Shown: positions 22,192 to 29,760 of the stretch, in pieces
Position numbering within the stretch: position 1 is the stretch's first letter
Layout of the letters: each line of letters opens with the position of its first letter
Virus record (IMG/VR): IMGVR_UViG_3300009168_000008
Coordinates: 1-64,000 of that record
Strand: one strand, 5' to 3'
DNA length: 64,000 nucleotides
Source: a virus
Position numbers and translations under genes: made by a program
Notes under the pieces: model-generated
What the model was told of the DNA's origin: nothing
What the model saw: only the letters and a program-made list of their open reading frames with translations
Databases searched by the model: none

Positions 22192-22637
22192 CGGACGTGC
22201 GGCCAGCGGGCGATGAGGTTGTCCACCTTGGTCATCCGCCCCTTCCACCACGGCTCGTTCTGCAACGGCTTGCCGAGGCGGTCGGCGCGCTCGGCCATGC
22301 GCTGGCGAGCGACCTCGACCGGCGTGTCGAGGTAGATCACTGTGAGCTCGGGGACAGCGGCGAAGAACTTGCCGTTGGCCAGGCGGTCGCCCTCGCCGAG
22401 CACCTCGTCGACCTGCGTGGTGTAGCGGGTGCGCCATATCCACTCGATCACGGTGGGCTGGATGCTCATGCTCAGCGCGTCGGTCCCGCCAAAGCCGTCG
22501 CGCCGCCGACCCAGCGCCACCAGCCAGCCGTAGTCCGTGTGGGCGAAGGGCTTGTCGCGCTCGACCCCCGACAGCAGCAGGCTGTCCACGGCCCCGTCGG
22601 TCATCGTCGTCTTGCCGCAGCCGGGCAGCCCGATCAC
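22128..22637 (-). CDS. P-loop kinase, hydroxymethyl-base/nucleotide kinase-like
   Basis: About 170 residues. Walker A GLPGCGKTT lies at the N-terminus, a VIYLDTP strand is the Walker B equivalent, and VARQRMAERADRLGKP looks like a lid with Arg residues. GTG 22637 leaves the first strand short; CTG at 22644-22646, which overlaps the TET stop as CTGA, would add LTY and is attractive. In this setting it may phosphorylate the hydroxymethyl group in DNA as 5-hydroxymethyluracil DNA kinases do. A free-nucleotide kinase is the alternative. Confidence 0.7.
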   Translation of the reverse strand: MIGLPGCGKTTMTDGAVDSLLLSGVERDKPFAHTDYGWLVALGRRRDGFGGTDALSMSIQPTVIEWIWRTRYTTQVDEVLGEGDRLANGKFFAAVPELTVIYLDTPVEVARQRMAERADRLGKPLQNEPWWKGRMTKVDNLIARWPHVRYDGTLPAAELAGMLASHLAK

Positions 22638-22642
22638 GTAGG

Positions 22643-23650
22643 TCAGGCGAATCGCTGGACCTTCTTCTTCACCTTGAACCCGGCAGCCCGGGCGTCCTCA
22701 GCTTCCGTCGCGTGCAGCGCGGCGCGCCGGGCCTCCTGGCTGGGGTCGGCGCAGCACTTGCGCATCCCGGTCTTGGCGTAGGTGACGAGGCTGTAGCGGA
22801 AGCCGCCGGGGTGGGCCATGCGCAGCCCGGTGACGCCGTGGACGACCGACTGCCCGTCGAAGATGGTGATGCTGCCGTGGGGCACGCCGAGGTAGGTGTC
22901 GTAGTCGGCGAGGTGGAGCAGCCCACCCTCGACCTGCCGCCGGCACACGAGCATGGCCGACCAGCTGGTCGAGATGTTGGCCTGGTCGCGGTGGTACGGG
23001 AGGCTCACCGTCTTGTTGATGATCCCGCTCGACCACGGCGTGCCGTTGATCAGCCAGGCCGGGGCGATGTTGTCGCTGACGCGCTGGGCGGTGAGGTCGT
23101 GGACGTCGCTGGCGTGGGTGCGAAAGACGTGCTCGGCAATCTCGCAGAAGCGGCCGATCTGGTCCATCGCCTTCGGGTACTCGCTGTTGAAGATGCTCCG
23201 CGAGCAGCCGTACCGCCGCCGCATCGGGACCGGGGGCTGGTAGCCGAAGGTGCGGTGCGTCACCGCCATCCCGTTGAGGCGCGACGTGGTGCTGGCGTTG
23301 TTGAACACCTGGTCGTCCCACTTCACCTGGCTCAGGGATGCGGCGAGGTCGGTGGCGAGGTCGGTGGCGCAGACGATGTGCACCGCGACGACCTTGCCCG
23401 TCTCGGCGTCCGTGATGGCGACGTTGCCCCGGATGATGCGGCTGTCCGGGCCGGGGTCGGGGGCGTGCGGCTTGATCAGCCGGTTGCCGCAGTTCGGGCA
23501 CAGCCGGCGCGGGAAGTACGGCACCATCGCCCCACAGGACAGGATGCGCCGCTCCCAGCGGTCGGTGACGCCCTCGGTGTACGCGCAGGGGACCAGCGGC
23601 TCGCCCCGGGGCAGCGTCAGCCGGGGGATGGCGCTCTGCTCACGCTGCAC
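22643..23650 (-). CDS. TET/JBP-family 2-oxoglutarate/Fe(II) dioxygenase
   Basis: A 335-residue protein. The double-stranded beta-helix motifs are complete: HRD (H220, D222), distal His in SVVHGV (H271) and 2-oxoglutarate Arg in GFRYSL (R285), with YLGVPHGSITIFDG between. The N-terminus carries a CPNCG zinc-knuckle-like pair (C51, C54) and Cys residues at 22 and 39. Phage TETs oxidise 5-methylcytosine in DNA to 5-hydroxymethylcytosine as the entry to hypermodification. GTG 23650 overlaps the ParB-gene stop as TAGTG. A thymine substrate (JBP-like) cannot be excluded, but the phage also encodes a cytosine methyltransferase. Confidence 0.85.
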   Translation of the reverse strand: MQREQSAIPRLTLPRGEPLVPCAYTEGVTDRWERRILSCGAMVPYFPRRLCPNCGNRLIKPHAPDPGPDSRIIRGNVAITDAETGKVVAVHIVCATDLATDLAASLSQVKWDDQVFNNASTTSRLNGMAVTHRTFGYQPPVPMRRRYGCSRSIFNSEYPKAMDQIGRFCEIAEHVFRTHASDVHDLTAQRVSDNIAPAWLINGTPWSSGIINKTVSLPYHRDQANISTSWSAMLVCRRQVEGGLLHLADYDTYLGVPHGSITIFDGQSVVHGVTGLRMAHPGGFRYSLVTYAKTGMRKCCADPSQEARRAALHATEAEDARAAGFKVKKKVQRFA

Positions 23651-24309
23651 TACGGCTCGACGAGCTTCAGCCCGGGCTCTTCGTCGGCATCTTCCAGCGC
23701 CTCGACCACCAGCCGCTCCACGACGTCGGCGTTGGTGTCCATGCCCCACAGGGCGCGCAGGCGAGCGAGCCCTTGGGCGACGGGCTCGTAGCGGGCGAAC
23801 TCGTACGGCAGGATCAGGCTGCGGATGTCGAGCTCGTTGTAGGCGTCGATGCGATCCTCGGGGATCACGCCCTGGCGGATGCCACCGACGATGGCGTCGC
23901 TCTCCACCGATTGCAGGAGCAGCTCGTAGGCGGCGCGGTCGTAGCCGGTGCCGTCGAGGCCCTCGCTCTCGACCAGTCCCTTCAACAGCCCGAACAGTGC
24001 CTCGTCGTCGTAGAAGGCGAGGTCGCTGGTGCGGTTGTCGGCCAGCAGGATGCGCGTCGCCGTCTCGTCGTCAGCGTCGACCCAGAACCCGGGGATCGTG
24101 TCGTGCCCCTCTTCGACCATCACCCGGTACCGAGTGTTCCCGGCGATGACGGCTCCGGTCGAGCGCTGGACGAGGATGGCCCCGAAGAAGCCGTTGCGGG
24201 CGATGCTCTCGCCCACGGACTGGTCGTCGCCGCGCCGGGGGTTCTCCGGGTGCTGGTGAATCTTGTCGACCGGGATGGCCGGGTCGAACTCCTGGTCCAC
24301 GATGTTCAT
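23650..24309 (-). CDS. ParB-like N-terminal domain protein
   Basis: A 219-residue protein. HPENPRRGDDQSVGESI and VIAGNTRYRVMVEEG are ParB/Srx-fold motifs (boxes I and II), followed by a helical C-terminal region. Such proteins bind nucleotide or DNA, and some are nucleases; they recur beside TET/JBP genes in phages. It lies between an HTH gene and TET with overlaps on both sides. It may target or license the modification machinery (inference). No helix-turn-helix typical of chromosomal ParB is obvious. Confidence 0.8.
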   Translation of the reverse strand: MNIVDQEFDPAIPVDKIHQHPENPRRGDDQSVGESIARNGFFGAILVQRSTGAVIAGNTRYRVMVEEGHDTIPGFWVDADDETATRILLADNRTSDLAFYDDEALFGLLKGLVESEGLDGTGYDRAAYELLLQSVESDAIVGGIRQGVIPEDRIDAYNELDIRSLILPYEFARYEPVAQGLARLRALWGMDTNADVVERLVVEALEDADEEPGLKLVEP

Positions 24310-24560
24310 CGCGCTGCCTTTCTGTTGCGAGCGACCAGCTTCTGCACGGCGTCCTCGCCAATCGGATCGCCGCCCGCCGCCACCGATGCCCTGGTGAGAC
24401 GGGCGGCGATCTCGACCTGGGTCATGCCATCACCGTAGAGCTTGACGATCAAGCGCTTCCGCCTCTCGTCGGCAAGCACACCCTGGGTGACGGTGCGCTG
24501 CACGCGCTCGAGGTCACGCTCATCGTTGGTGCGCGGTGGGCGGAGTCCGTTGCTGCTCAT
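24306..24560 (-). CDS. HTH DNA-binding protein
   Basis: An 84-residue basic protein with a helix-turn-helix-like IVKLYGDGMTQVEIAARL followed by GEDAVQKLVARNRKAAR, resembling the DNA-binding part of sigma-like or resolvase-like proteins. ATGA overlaps on both sides. Possibly the regulator of the modification operon. Confidence 0.65.
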   Translation of the reverse strand: MSSNGLRPPRTNDERDLERVQRTVTQGVLADERRKRLIVKLYGDGMTQVEIAARLTRASVAAGGDPIGEDAVQKLVARNRKAAR

Positions 24561-24919
24561 GTCTGGCCCCTGATCGATGCGTTGAGAGTGCGGAGAGCGT
24601 CGAGATGCGCCCGGAGGGTCAGCAGGTACTCACGCTTGGAGTTGCGTGCCGCCGTGGCGATCAGGTGCGTCCTGTGCTCATCGGCACAGTAGAGGTCGGC
24701 CCGGGCCGCTCGTTCCCCGACCGTCATCTTCTCGCCGTGCTGGATCACCGCCAGCATCGCCGTGGCGGCCTGCTTGCGGTAGTCAGCCTCGGCCTCGGCG
24801 GCATCGCGGGCGAGGGTGTCGTACTCCTCGGTGTGAATCTCCATCGCGTCGATGACGTGGGCGATGCGCTCTTCGACCTCGACCTGCGTCAGCGGCCGGG
24901 TGTGGCGGGTGTCGGTCAT
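24557..24919 (-). CDS. Hypothetical helical protein
   Basis: A 120-residue, almost wholly helical protein (EERIAHVIDAMEIHTEEYDT; YLLTLRAHLDALRTLNASI). Similar coiled proteins occur near recombination genes of actinophages, function unknown. The start is ATG 24919, coupled to the upstream gene by ATGA. Confidence 0.7.
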   Translation of the reverse strand: MTDTRHTRPLTQVEVEERIAHVIDAMEIHTEEYDTLARDAAEAEADYRKQAATAMLAVIQHGEKMTVGERAARADLYCADEHRTHLIATAARNSKREYLLTLRAHLDALRTLNASIRGQT

Positions 24920-25143
24920 GGGTAGGCCCTCGATCCGAGATAGCCACAGTGGACCTGATGCATGCGTAGACCCTTCGCCGTGATCACCTTCCCGCACTCG
25001 CAGCGCCGGTGCTCGCGGTGCTTGATCATCCACTTGCCGTGCATGTAGCCGCTGCCTCCGCAGTCGGGGCAGGCCAGCTTTCCTCCTGAGTTGGTGCGCG
25101 GCCAGAGGCGCGCCGCCTCGGTCATCCACTCGCCGTCGGTCAT
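24916..25143 (-). CDS. Zinc-finger protein
   Basis: A 75-residue protein with CPDCGGSGYMHG (DnaJ-type CxxCGGxG) and CECGKVITAKGLRMHQVHC (C2H2-like). Likely binds zinc and nucleic acid. ATG 25143 overlaps the upstream stop. Confidence 0.7.
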   Translation of the reverse strand: MTDGEWMTEAARLWPRTNSGGKLACPDCGGSGYMHGKWMIKHREHRRCECGKVITAKGLRMHQVHCGYLGSRAYP

Positions 25144-25415
25144 GGCTGCTCCTGTGGGGTCATCCCGTCCTTGCGCCAGTCCTTGGCCTGCGGACAGGTG
25201 GCGAAGTGTGAGAGGTAGGCGAGCGGCACGTTGCGCGGGATCGCGGCGCGGTTGGCCGCCACGTTCATCACCGGGGTGCCCGCCTGCCAGTGGTCGACCC
25301 ACATGTTGCCGTTCTCGGCAGGCTCGGGGTCGATGGGAGCTCGGTTCATCTTCGGCGCGACGTAGACCCAGCGGACGGGGGCGTGGCAGGAGCGGCAGCG
25401 CGACGAGGCGTTCAC
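25140..25415 (-). CDS. Zinc-binding-type protein
   Basis: A 91-residue protein with SRCRSCHAPVRWVYVAPKMN and a later HFATCPQA, a small phage zinc-protein pattern. It starts at GTG 25415 (GTGA overlap). Confidence 0.65.
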   Translation of the reverse strand: MNASSRCRSCHAPVRWVYVAPKMNRAPIDPEPAENGNMWVDHWQAGTPVMNVAANRAAIPRNVPLAYLSHFATCPQAKDWRKDGMTPQEQP

Positions 25416-26089
25416 GGCAACCACTGAATCGAGTTGGCCACGGCGGCGTGGAGTTGGGCAACGGCCTCGGGGCCCTCGCTCTCGGCCACCGCCTGGATGC
25501 GCGGCAACCCGGTGTCGAGCGAGTCCTGCACCTCGGCGCGCGTCGCCGTGCGGCCCTCGCAGAACCACTGCGCCCCGACGATGTTCGAGAAGCGGATCAG
25601 CTGGCCGTTGGGCACCCGCTCCACCCACCAGCGCTTGACGGCGAACAGTCCGGTCACGCCGGGGTTGCGCATGATCGCCTCGCCGCCGATGACCCCGGTG
25701 TTGTCGGGCAGTCCTGTCTCGCGGCGACCCTTGCTCGGGTTGCTCAGGAACGGGCAGGCGCGGGCGCTCCACATCGCACAGCCGGGGTGGGCCGGGGGCT
25801 CGGCGCTGACGCGGTTGACGAGGCACATCGGCCCGGCGACGAAGGTGTGGGGCTCGGCGCTCATCACCTCGACCTTGCCGAGGCGCTCCTGTGAGCTCGG
25901 CAGCTTGTGGCCGCACACCCAGCACAGCCGGCGCTTGATCGCGGTGCGGTAGTTCGTCTCGTTCATCACCCGGAAGTCGGGCTTGCCGTCGATCCACTGG
26001 ACGAAGAACGGCACCGGTCGCCCCACGTCGTCGCGGGGTAACAGCTTCATCGTGGTGGGCATGTCGGCGGGGAGTTGGATGGTGGGCAT
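25412..26089 (-). CDS. Conserved phage Cys-rich protein
   Basis: A 225-residue protein. RRLCWVCGHKL, AGPMCLVNRVSAEPPAHPGC and ACPFLSNP form a multi-Cys pattern that I recognise from conserved hypothetical proteins of actinophages and integrative elements. GAAAGGAAC precedes its ATG. Function unknown, probably zinc-binding. Confidence 0.7.
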   Translation of the reverse strand: MPTIQLPADMPTTMKLLPRDDVGRPVPFFVQWIDGKPDFRVMNETNYRTAIKRRLCWVCGHKLPSSQERLGKVEVMSAEPHTFVAGPMCLVNRVSAEPPAHPGCAMWSARACPFLSNPSKGRRETGLPDNTGVIGGEAIMRNPGVTGLFAVKRWWVERVPNGQLIRFSNIVGAQWFCEGRTATRAEVQDSLDTGLPRIQAVAESEGPEAVAQLHAAVANSIQWLP

Positions 26090-26304
26090 CAGGTTCCTTT
26101 CAGGGGCTCGATGACTATCTCGTAGCGGATGTGCTTCGTCTCTTTCAGGTGGCGGTCCTCACTCGCCATCGTGGTGAACTGCTCGCCGCAGGTCTTGCAG
26201 ATCGTCAGGTACGGGCCTTTGGCGGTGCTGCGGTCCTTCTTGCGCCCCGCCGGCACTGCCGCGCCCATCGCCCGGGCCTGGGCCGGGGTCACGTTGACGG
26301 GCAT
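26089..26304 (-). CDS. C2H2 zinc-finger-like protein
   Basis: A 71-residue protein with ICKTCGEQFTTMASEDRHLK and a following ETKH: CxxC...HxxxxxH of a C2H2-like finger. The start is ATG 26304; an in-frame GTG lies at 26313. Overlaps both neighbours. Confidence 0.65.
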   Translation of the reverse strand: MPVNVTPAQARAMGAAVPAGRKKDRSTAKGPYLTICKTCGEQFTTMASEDRHLKETKHIRYEIVIEPLKGT

Positions 26305-26618
26305 ACCACCCACACGATCGTCCGCCGCCCGCTGTTGGTCTTGGCGCGCTGGCCGCTGTCGATCACCAGGCCCATGTCGACGAGCTCGCTGCGCCGCGTG
26401 CGCAACCCGGAGGGTGACGCCACGGTGGACAGCTTGTGGCCGATCTCCGTGTCGGTCAGACCTTCGGGGAAGCGCTTCAACAGGTCGAGGATCTTCATCC
26501 GGGTCTCGGTGATCTTCACCGCTCGCAGGCTCTTGGCTGCTTCGTGGCTCGTCTCGGGATCGGTTGGGCGCGCCAGGGTGAACGGGTCAGGAGGGTCGAA
26601 GAGGCTGTCTTGGCTCAT
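26289..26618 (-). CDS. Winged-helix DNA-binding protein
   Basis: A 109-residue protein. DPETSHEAAKSLRAVKITE opens a phage winged-helix family; MKILDLLKRFPEGLTDTEIG and LRTRRSELVDMGLVIDSG are the HTH and wing. GAAAGGAAC precedes ATG 26618. First gene behind the TAGAAT promoter. Confidence 0.75.
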   Translation of the reverse strand: MSQDSLFDPPDPFTLARPTDPETSHEAAKSLRAVKITETRMKILDLLKRFPEGLTDTEIGHKLSTVASPSGLRTRRSELVDMGLVIDSGQRAKTNSGRRTIVWVVCPST

Positions 26619-26626
26619 CAGTTCCT

Positions 26627-26661
26627 TTCTCGAAGGCCCCCCGGGCCTTCCCCCTATTCTA
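26627..26661 (-). promoter_or_regulatory. Leftward promoter GCTAGAATAGGGGG and leader hairpin
   Basis: On minus, TAGAAT (26656-26661) lies in a GCTAGAATAGGGGG box identical to the one at 29747-29760 on plus. The leader then forms GAAGGCCC/GGGCCTTC (about 26631-26650) before GAAAGGAAC. No good -35 is visible. Confidence 0.55.
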
Positions 26662-26955
26662 GCCGGTGCCGCCGGGTGGCGGGGTACCCGACGAGCGGCG
26701 GATGACACCAGCCGCTTCGGCCCCAGCACGGTCCCGCTCATGGGCCCAGGTGTGGTGGCGCGGGCAGAGCACCAGCAGGTCTTCCAGGCGGTCCTGGCCC
26801 CCGTGTGATCTGAGCAGGGCGTGGTGGACGTGCAGCCCCTGCGAGCACCTGATGTCGGTGGCGAACCCGAGGTACGGAGCCTGGCACCTCTCCCGATCCC
26901 GAGACATCACCGCCTCGTACACCTCTTTGGGCATTGGCCCCTGTTTCTTCCGCAC
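26659..26955 (-). CDS. HNH endonuclease
   Basis: A 98-residue protein. RDRERCQAPY, LHVHHALLRSHGGQD and DLLVLCPRHHTWAH give the HNH order: Cys pair, HH, Asn/Asp region, then C-H-H. In many siphophages a small HNH protein near the packaging genes helps terminase cut DNA; here it lies in the early leftward block, so a homing or free-standing nuclease is equally possible. GTG 26955 lies just downstream of TACAAT with no Shine-Dalgarno, suggesting leaderless translation; ATG 26934 is the alternative. Confidence 0.8.
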   Translation of the reverse strand: MRKKQGPMPKEVYEAVMSRDRERCQAPYLGFATDIRCSQGLHVHHALLRSHGGQDRLEDLLVLCPRHHTWAHERDRAGAEAAGVIRRSSGTPPPGGTG

Positions 26956-26993
26956 TCATACATTGTAATGCAGGGCCAGCGTGGTGGGGCTAT

Positions 26994-27023
26994 TTGATGC
27001 CCAGGCTCTCCATAAGCTATACT
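26994..27023 (+). promoter_or_regulatory. Promoter TTGATG-N18-TATACT
   Basis: -35 TTGATG (26994-26999), 18-base spacer and -10 TATACT (27018-27023), the closest match to consensus in the window. GGGGCTAT/ATAGCCCC arms flank it. It drives the 27119 gene. Confidence 0.65.
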
Positions 27024-27056
27024 CTTGGATAGCCCCAAAGGCCAGCCGGGACGCGG

Positions 27057-27091
27057 AAGCGCCCCGGGAGCTCTGAGGTACCGGGGCGCTT
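27057..27091 (+). promoter_or_regulatory. 11-bp leader hairpin
   Basis: AAGCGCCCCGG (27057-27067) pairs perfectly with CCGGGGCGCTT (27081-27091) around a 13-base loop, between the promoter and the strong AAGGAGGT ribosome site of the next gene. Attenuator or stabilising stem. Confidence 0.55.
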
Positions 27092-27118
27092 AACCGATCT
27101 TGGAAGGAGGTCAGTCTA

Positions 27119-27406
27119 GTGCGATACAACACCACCCCTTGCCCGGGATGTGGGTTGCCGGTCGTGATCTTGACCCATCGCCTGAACCCGTCGAAGGGAA
27201 AGTACCGATCCAATCGGGGAGCTCGCACGGTGCGCGCCCGGGAGGAAACGGTGATGCGCCCGAAGGATGGAGGCGACTACAAGATCGACATTGCCGGGGT
27301 GCCGCACAAGGTGCGCAAAGGCAATGGTGAGTACGTCCTCCACACCTGTCGGGCCAAGCCGCAGTTGCCGGGTGGCCGACCGACGATGGGGTTCCGCCTG
27401 GATTGA
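27119..27406 (+). CDS. Zinc-binding-type basic protein
   Basis: A 95-residue protein with TPCPGCGLPVVILTHRLNPS at the start and LHTCRAK near the end, a CxxC...C pattern with many Lys/Arg. GTG 27119 follows a canonical AAGGAGGT. The only gene behind a consensus-like promoter, hence perhaps abundantly made; function unknown. Confidence 0.7.
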   Translation: MRYNTTPCPGCGLPVVILTHRLNPSKGKYRSNRGARTVRAREETVMRPKDGGDYKIDIAGVPHKVRKGNGEYVLHTCRAKPQLPGGRPTMGFRLD

Positions 27407-27768
27407 CCCATCCCAAACACGCGTCACCAACTGAACAACGCGAGGCGGGGGGACAACCGCTCAACAAGGGTTCCATTCCGAGTGATCGCTCGGGCCGGTG
27501 AAGGCAGACCCGGACGGCCCGCGACGCAGATGAGGCGATCACCTATCCCGGTCCTGACGCCGCGAGTAATTCCCGCAGCGTGGCTCTCAATGCAGAGCTT
27601 CTCCCGTCACAGGGGGGGGCTCTGCCCGGTACCGGGCTGGGCCCCGCGCCGGTACCACGGTGCGTGCCGGGGGCTTGCGCGCCCCCGCACCTGCGCCCCG
27701 GTAGCGCGTGAGTAACAGAGGCCGCGAGGAACGTGAGTGGCTTGCAATACGCGCGCGCGGTAGGCCCG
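27407..27768. other. Non-coding stretch with several structured segments
   Basis: There is no convincing gene. It holds GTGATCGC/GCGATCAC (27482-27489 with 27535-27542) enclosing CGGGCCG/CGGCCCG (27491-27497 with 27515-27521), GCTCT/AGAGC near 27582-27597, the palindrome CCCGGTACCGGG near 27625, and CGGGGGC-TTGCGC-GCCCCCG near 27668-27688. The last could terminate transcription from both sides. The nested stem at 27482 looks like a small RNA or leader. Confidence 0.45.
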
Positions 27769-29451
27769 TCAGCGTGTTGGAGGCAGCAGCAAGACGACGG
27801 TGGTGGTCGTGGTCGGGCCAGGTGGGAACGGTCCGTCCGGGTTGGCGCAGGCACTCGACTCAGGGGGGTAGCTGACGAGCACAGGGCCGGCGGTCGGGTT
27901 GACCTCGTAGGTCAGGAAGATGCCTTCACGGAGGAAGGCGTCGCTCGGGTCTTGCACCCAGAAGCCGTCGCTGTTGAGGTTCCACCCCGGCACGTTGGCC
28001 ACGGAGCCGTCGGGATTGACATCCGTGCCGGGGTAGAGCACATCCACCGTCGCGCCGGGCTGGTACACGACCGACTCGGTGCCGACCACGATGGCGTTGA
28101 CGTCGCGGAACGTCAGGGTGCCCACCTGCCCGGCCAGGCTCGGGAAGCCGGGCGTCTGGAAGGTGATGCGGATGGTCGGCACCTCGTTCACGCAGACCGT
28201 GCCCGCGGCTCCGAAGGTGAACGTCTCAGGGAGCGTCGTGGAGGTCGACGTGGTCGTGCTCGAGGTGGTGGTCGTCTGCACCTCGGACGTCGGGCTCACC
28301 GTCGTGGAGGTCGTCGTTCCCGGCACCGTCGTGGAGGTCGTTGAGGCCGCCGTGGTCGTCGTCGCACCCGTCCCCGTAGTAGTGGGTGCGACCGTCGTCG
28401 TCGTCGTGGACGGGGCGGTGCTCGTCGTGCTCGTCGAGCTCGTCGAGGTGCTGGTCGACGTTGGCGGGGACGTGGTCGTGGTGGACGTACCCGGCACCGT
28501 CGAGGTGGTCGTGGTCGTCCCGCCGGTCGGGTTGGTCGTGCACGTCTCTCCGATCGGACACTGCGGCACTGTGGTCGAGGTCGAGCTGCTCGTAGTCGAG
28601 GTTGTAGACGAGGTCGTAGGCGCGGTGGTGGAAGTGGTCGTGCTGGGCGCGGTAGTGGAGGACGTCGTTGGCGATGTCGTGGTTGTACCCGGAACCGTCG
28701 TGGTTGTGGTCGACGGGACGCACGGCAGGGTCGTCGTCGTGGGCGACGGATACCAGTTCAGCGACTCCCACCAGGACGGCTCCTCCGGCACGCACGGCTC
28801 GGTGGTCGTGGTCGTCGGCGCGACGGTCGTGGTGGTCGGCGGGGTCAGGAGGCACTCGGCGGCGGATGGCTCGGGCTGGCCGGTGTCGAAGGCGATCACC
28901 CGGGAGCGGCCCTGGGCGTCGGCGAAGAACGAGCCGATCAGCCCGTCCCAGCCGGGGATGGCGTTGACCGACACGCTGATCGGGTTCTGCCCGGTCTGCA
29001 ACCGCTCGTCATCTCCCGGCGTGCCGACGAACTTGCACACGAACACCTTCTTGGGGGCCGTAGTGGTCGTTGTCGTGCCCGCAGTGGTCGTTGTGGGCCC
29101 GCTGGTGGTCGTTGGGGCCGCGGTAGTGGTCGGTGCGGCTGTCGTGGTGGGCGCGGCCGTGGTGGTCGTGTAGGCGTGCGTGGTGGTCGTGTAGGCCGGG
29201 TGCGTCGTGGTCGGCGCGGCGGTTGTCGTCGGGACCGTCTGCGGGTTGGTCACGACCACGGTCGTCGTCGGCGCGGCGGTCGTCGGAGCAGCGGTCGTCG
29301 GAGCGGGAGTGGTCGGCACCGTCGTCGGGCCGCACTCGCTCTCGAGGTAGTCGTCCGGAGCGCACGTCCACGCCGTGGTCCTCTCGGCGAGCGTGATCGG
29401 CACCGCCATTGCAATGACAGCAGCACCGATAGCGATCAGACGAGATTTCAC
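27769..29451 (-). CDS. Secreted Thr-rich linker protein, host-like
   Basis: A 560-residue protein with an N-terminal signal peptide (MKSRLIAIGAAVIAMAVPIT), long PTTTA/TTTT linkers, a Cys-containing domain starting KKVFVCKFVGTPGDDERLQT, and a C-terminal beta-rich domain. The VFVCK...NPISVSVNAI domain resembles one found in secreted actinobacterial proteins, especially of Acidimicrobiia (recall, not a search). It ends in a Thr/Val/Leu-rich tail with no sortase motif. It may be a host-derived moron that coats the cell or alters receptors. Confidence 0.7.
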   Translation of the reverse strand: MKSRLIAIGAAVIAMAVPITLAERTTAWTCAPDDYLESECGPTTVPTTPAPTTAAPTTAAPTTTVVVTNPQTVPTTTAAPTTTHPAYTTTTHAYTTTTAAPTTTAAPTTTAAPTTTSGPTTTTAGTTTTTTAPKKVFVCKFVGTPGDDERLQTGQNPISVSVNAIPGWDGLIGSFFADAQGRSRVIAFDTGQPEPSAAECLLTPPTTTTVAPTTTTTEPCVPEEPSWWESLNWYPSPTTTTLPCVPSTTTTTVPGTTTTSPTTSSTTAPSTTTSTTAPTTSSTTSTTSSSTSTTVPQCPIGETCTTNPTGGTTTTTSTVPGTSTTTTSPPTSTSTSTSSTSTTSTAPSTTTTTVAPTTTGTGATTTTAASTTSTTVPGTTTSTTVSPTSEVQTTTTSSTTTSTSTTLPETFTFGAAGTVCVNEVPTIRITFQTPGFPSLAGQVGTLTFRDVNAIVVGTESVVYQPGATVDVLYPGTDVNPDGSVANVPGWNLNSDGFWVQDPSDAFLREGIFLTYEVNPTAGPVLVSYPPESSACANPDGPFPPGPTTTTTVVLLLPPTR

Positions 29452-29681
29452 GCCGTCATCTTGGTCGACGGAGCGGGAGTTGCGCGGAAACCGTCATCCG
29501 AATGCAACACGCGCGCGAAGGGCGGGCAGGGCCACTCGCCGGCGAAATGAGTGCGGATGTGGAGGGGCTTGCCGGGGAGAGTCCGCCGGGCCTCGCACTC
29601 CTGGCCACAGTGCGGGCAGATCGAGGGAATCCACGGCTGACGGTGCCGCCCATTTCCTTCCCGTGACCTGGCCATGCACAC
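29448..29681 (-). CDS. Small zinc-binding-type protein
   Basis: A 77-residue protein with SICPHCGQECEARRTLPGKP, then HIRTHF and CPPF: a CxxC...H..C zinc pattern. Its stop overlaps the ATG of the Thr-rich protein (ATGA). There is no ribosome site; TATCTT lies about seven bases before ATG 29675, so a leaderless start there is possible. Confidence 0.6.
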   Translation of the reverse strand: MCMARSREGNGRHRQPWIPSICPHCGQECEARRTLPGKPLHIRTHFAGEWPCPPFARVLHSDDGFRATPAPSTKMTA

Positions 29682-29746
29682 AAGATATGCACACCACGCC
29701 CACAGGCGGGCACCAGATGTAGGGCTAGCCGTCCCAGGTGTACCGC

Positions 29747-29760
29747 GCTAGAATAGGGGG
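29747..29760 (+). promoter_or_regulatory. Rightward promoter box GCTAGAATAGGGGG
   Basis: Identical to the leftward box at 26648-26663. -10 TAGAAT is at 29749-29754. Located 37 bases before the 29797 gene, it would drive the recombination module. Confidence 0.55.

Noticed and set aside
28079-29173. Val-rich 364-codon open frame on plus
   Set aside because: Complement of the Thr codon repeats of the secreted protein; the valine run is an artefact of reading ACC repeats backwards.
28226-29371. Thr-codon repeats as a CRISPR array or minisatellite
   Set aside because: Repeats are short, irregular and coding (TTT/PTT linkers), with no constant repeat plus unique spacer pattern.
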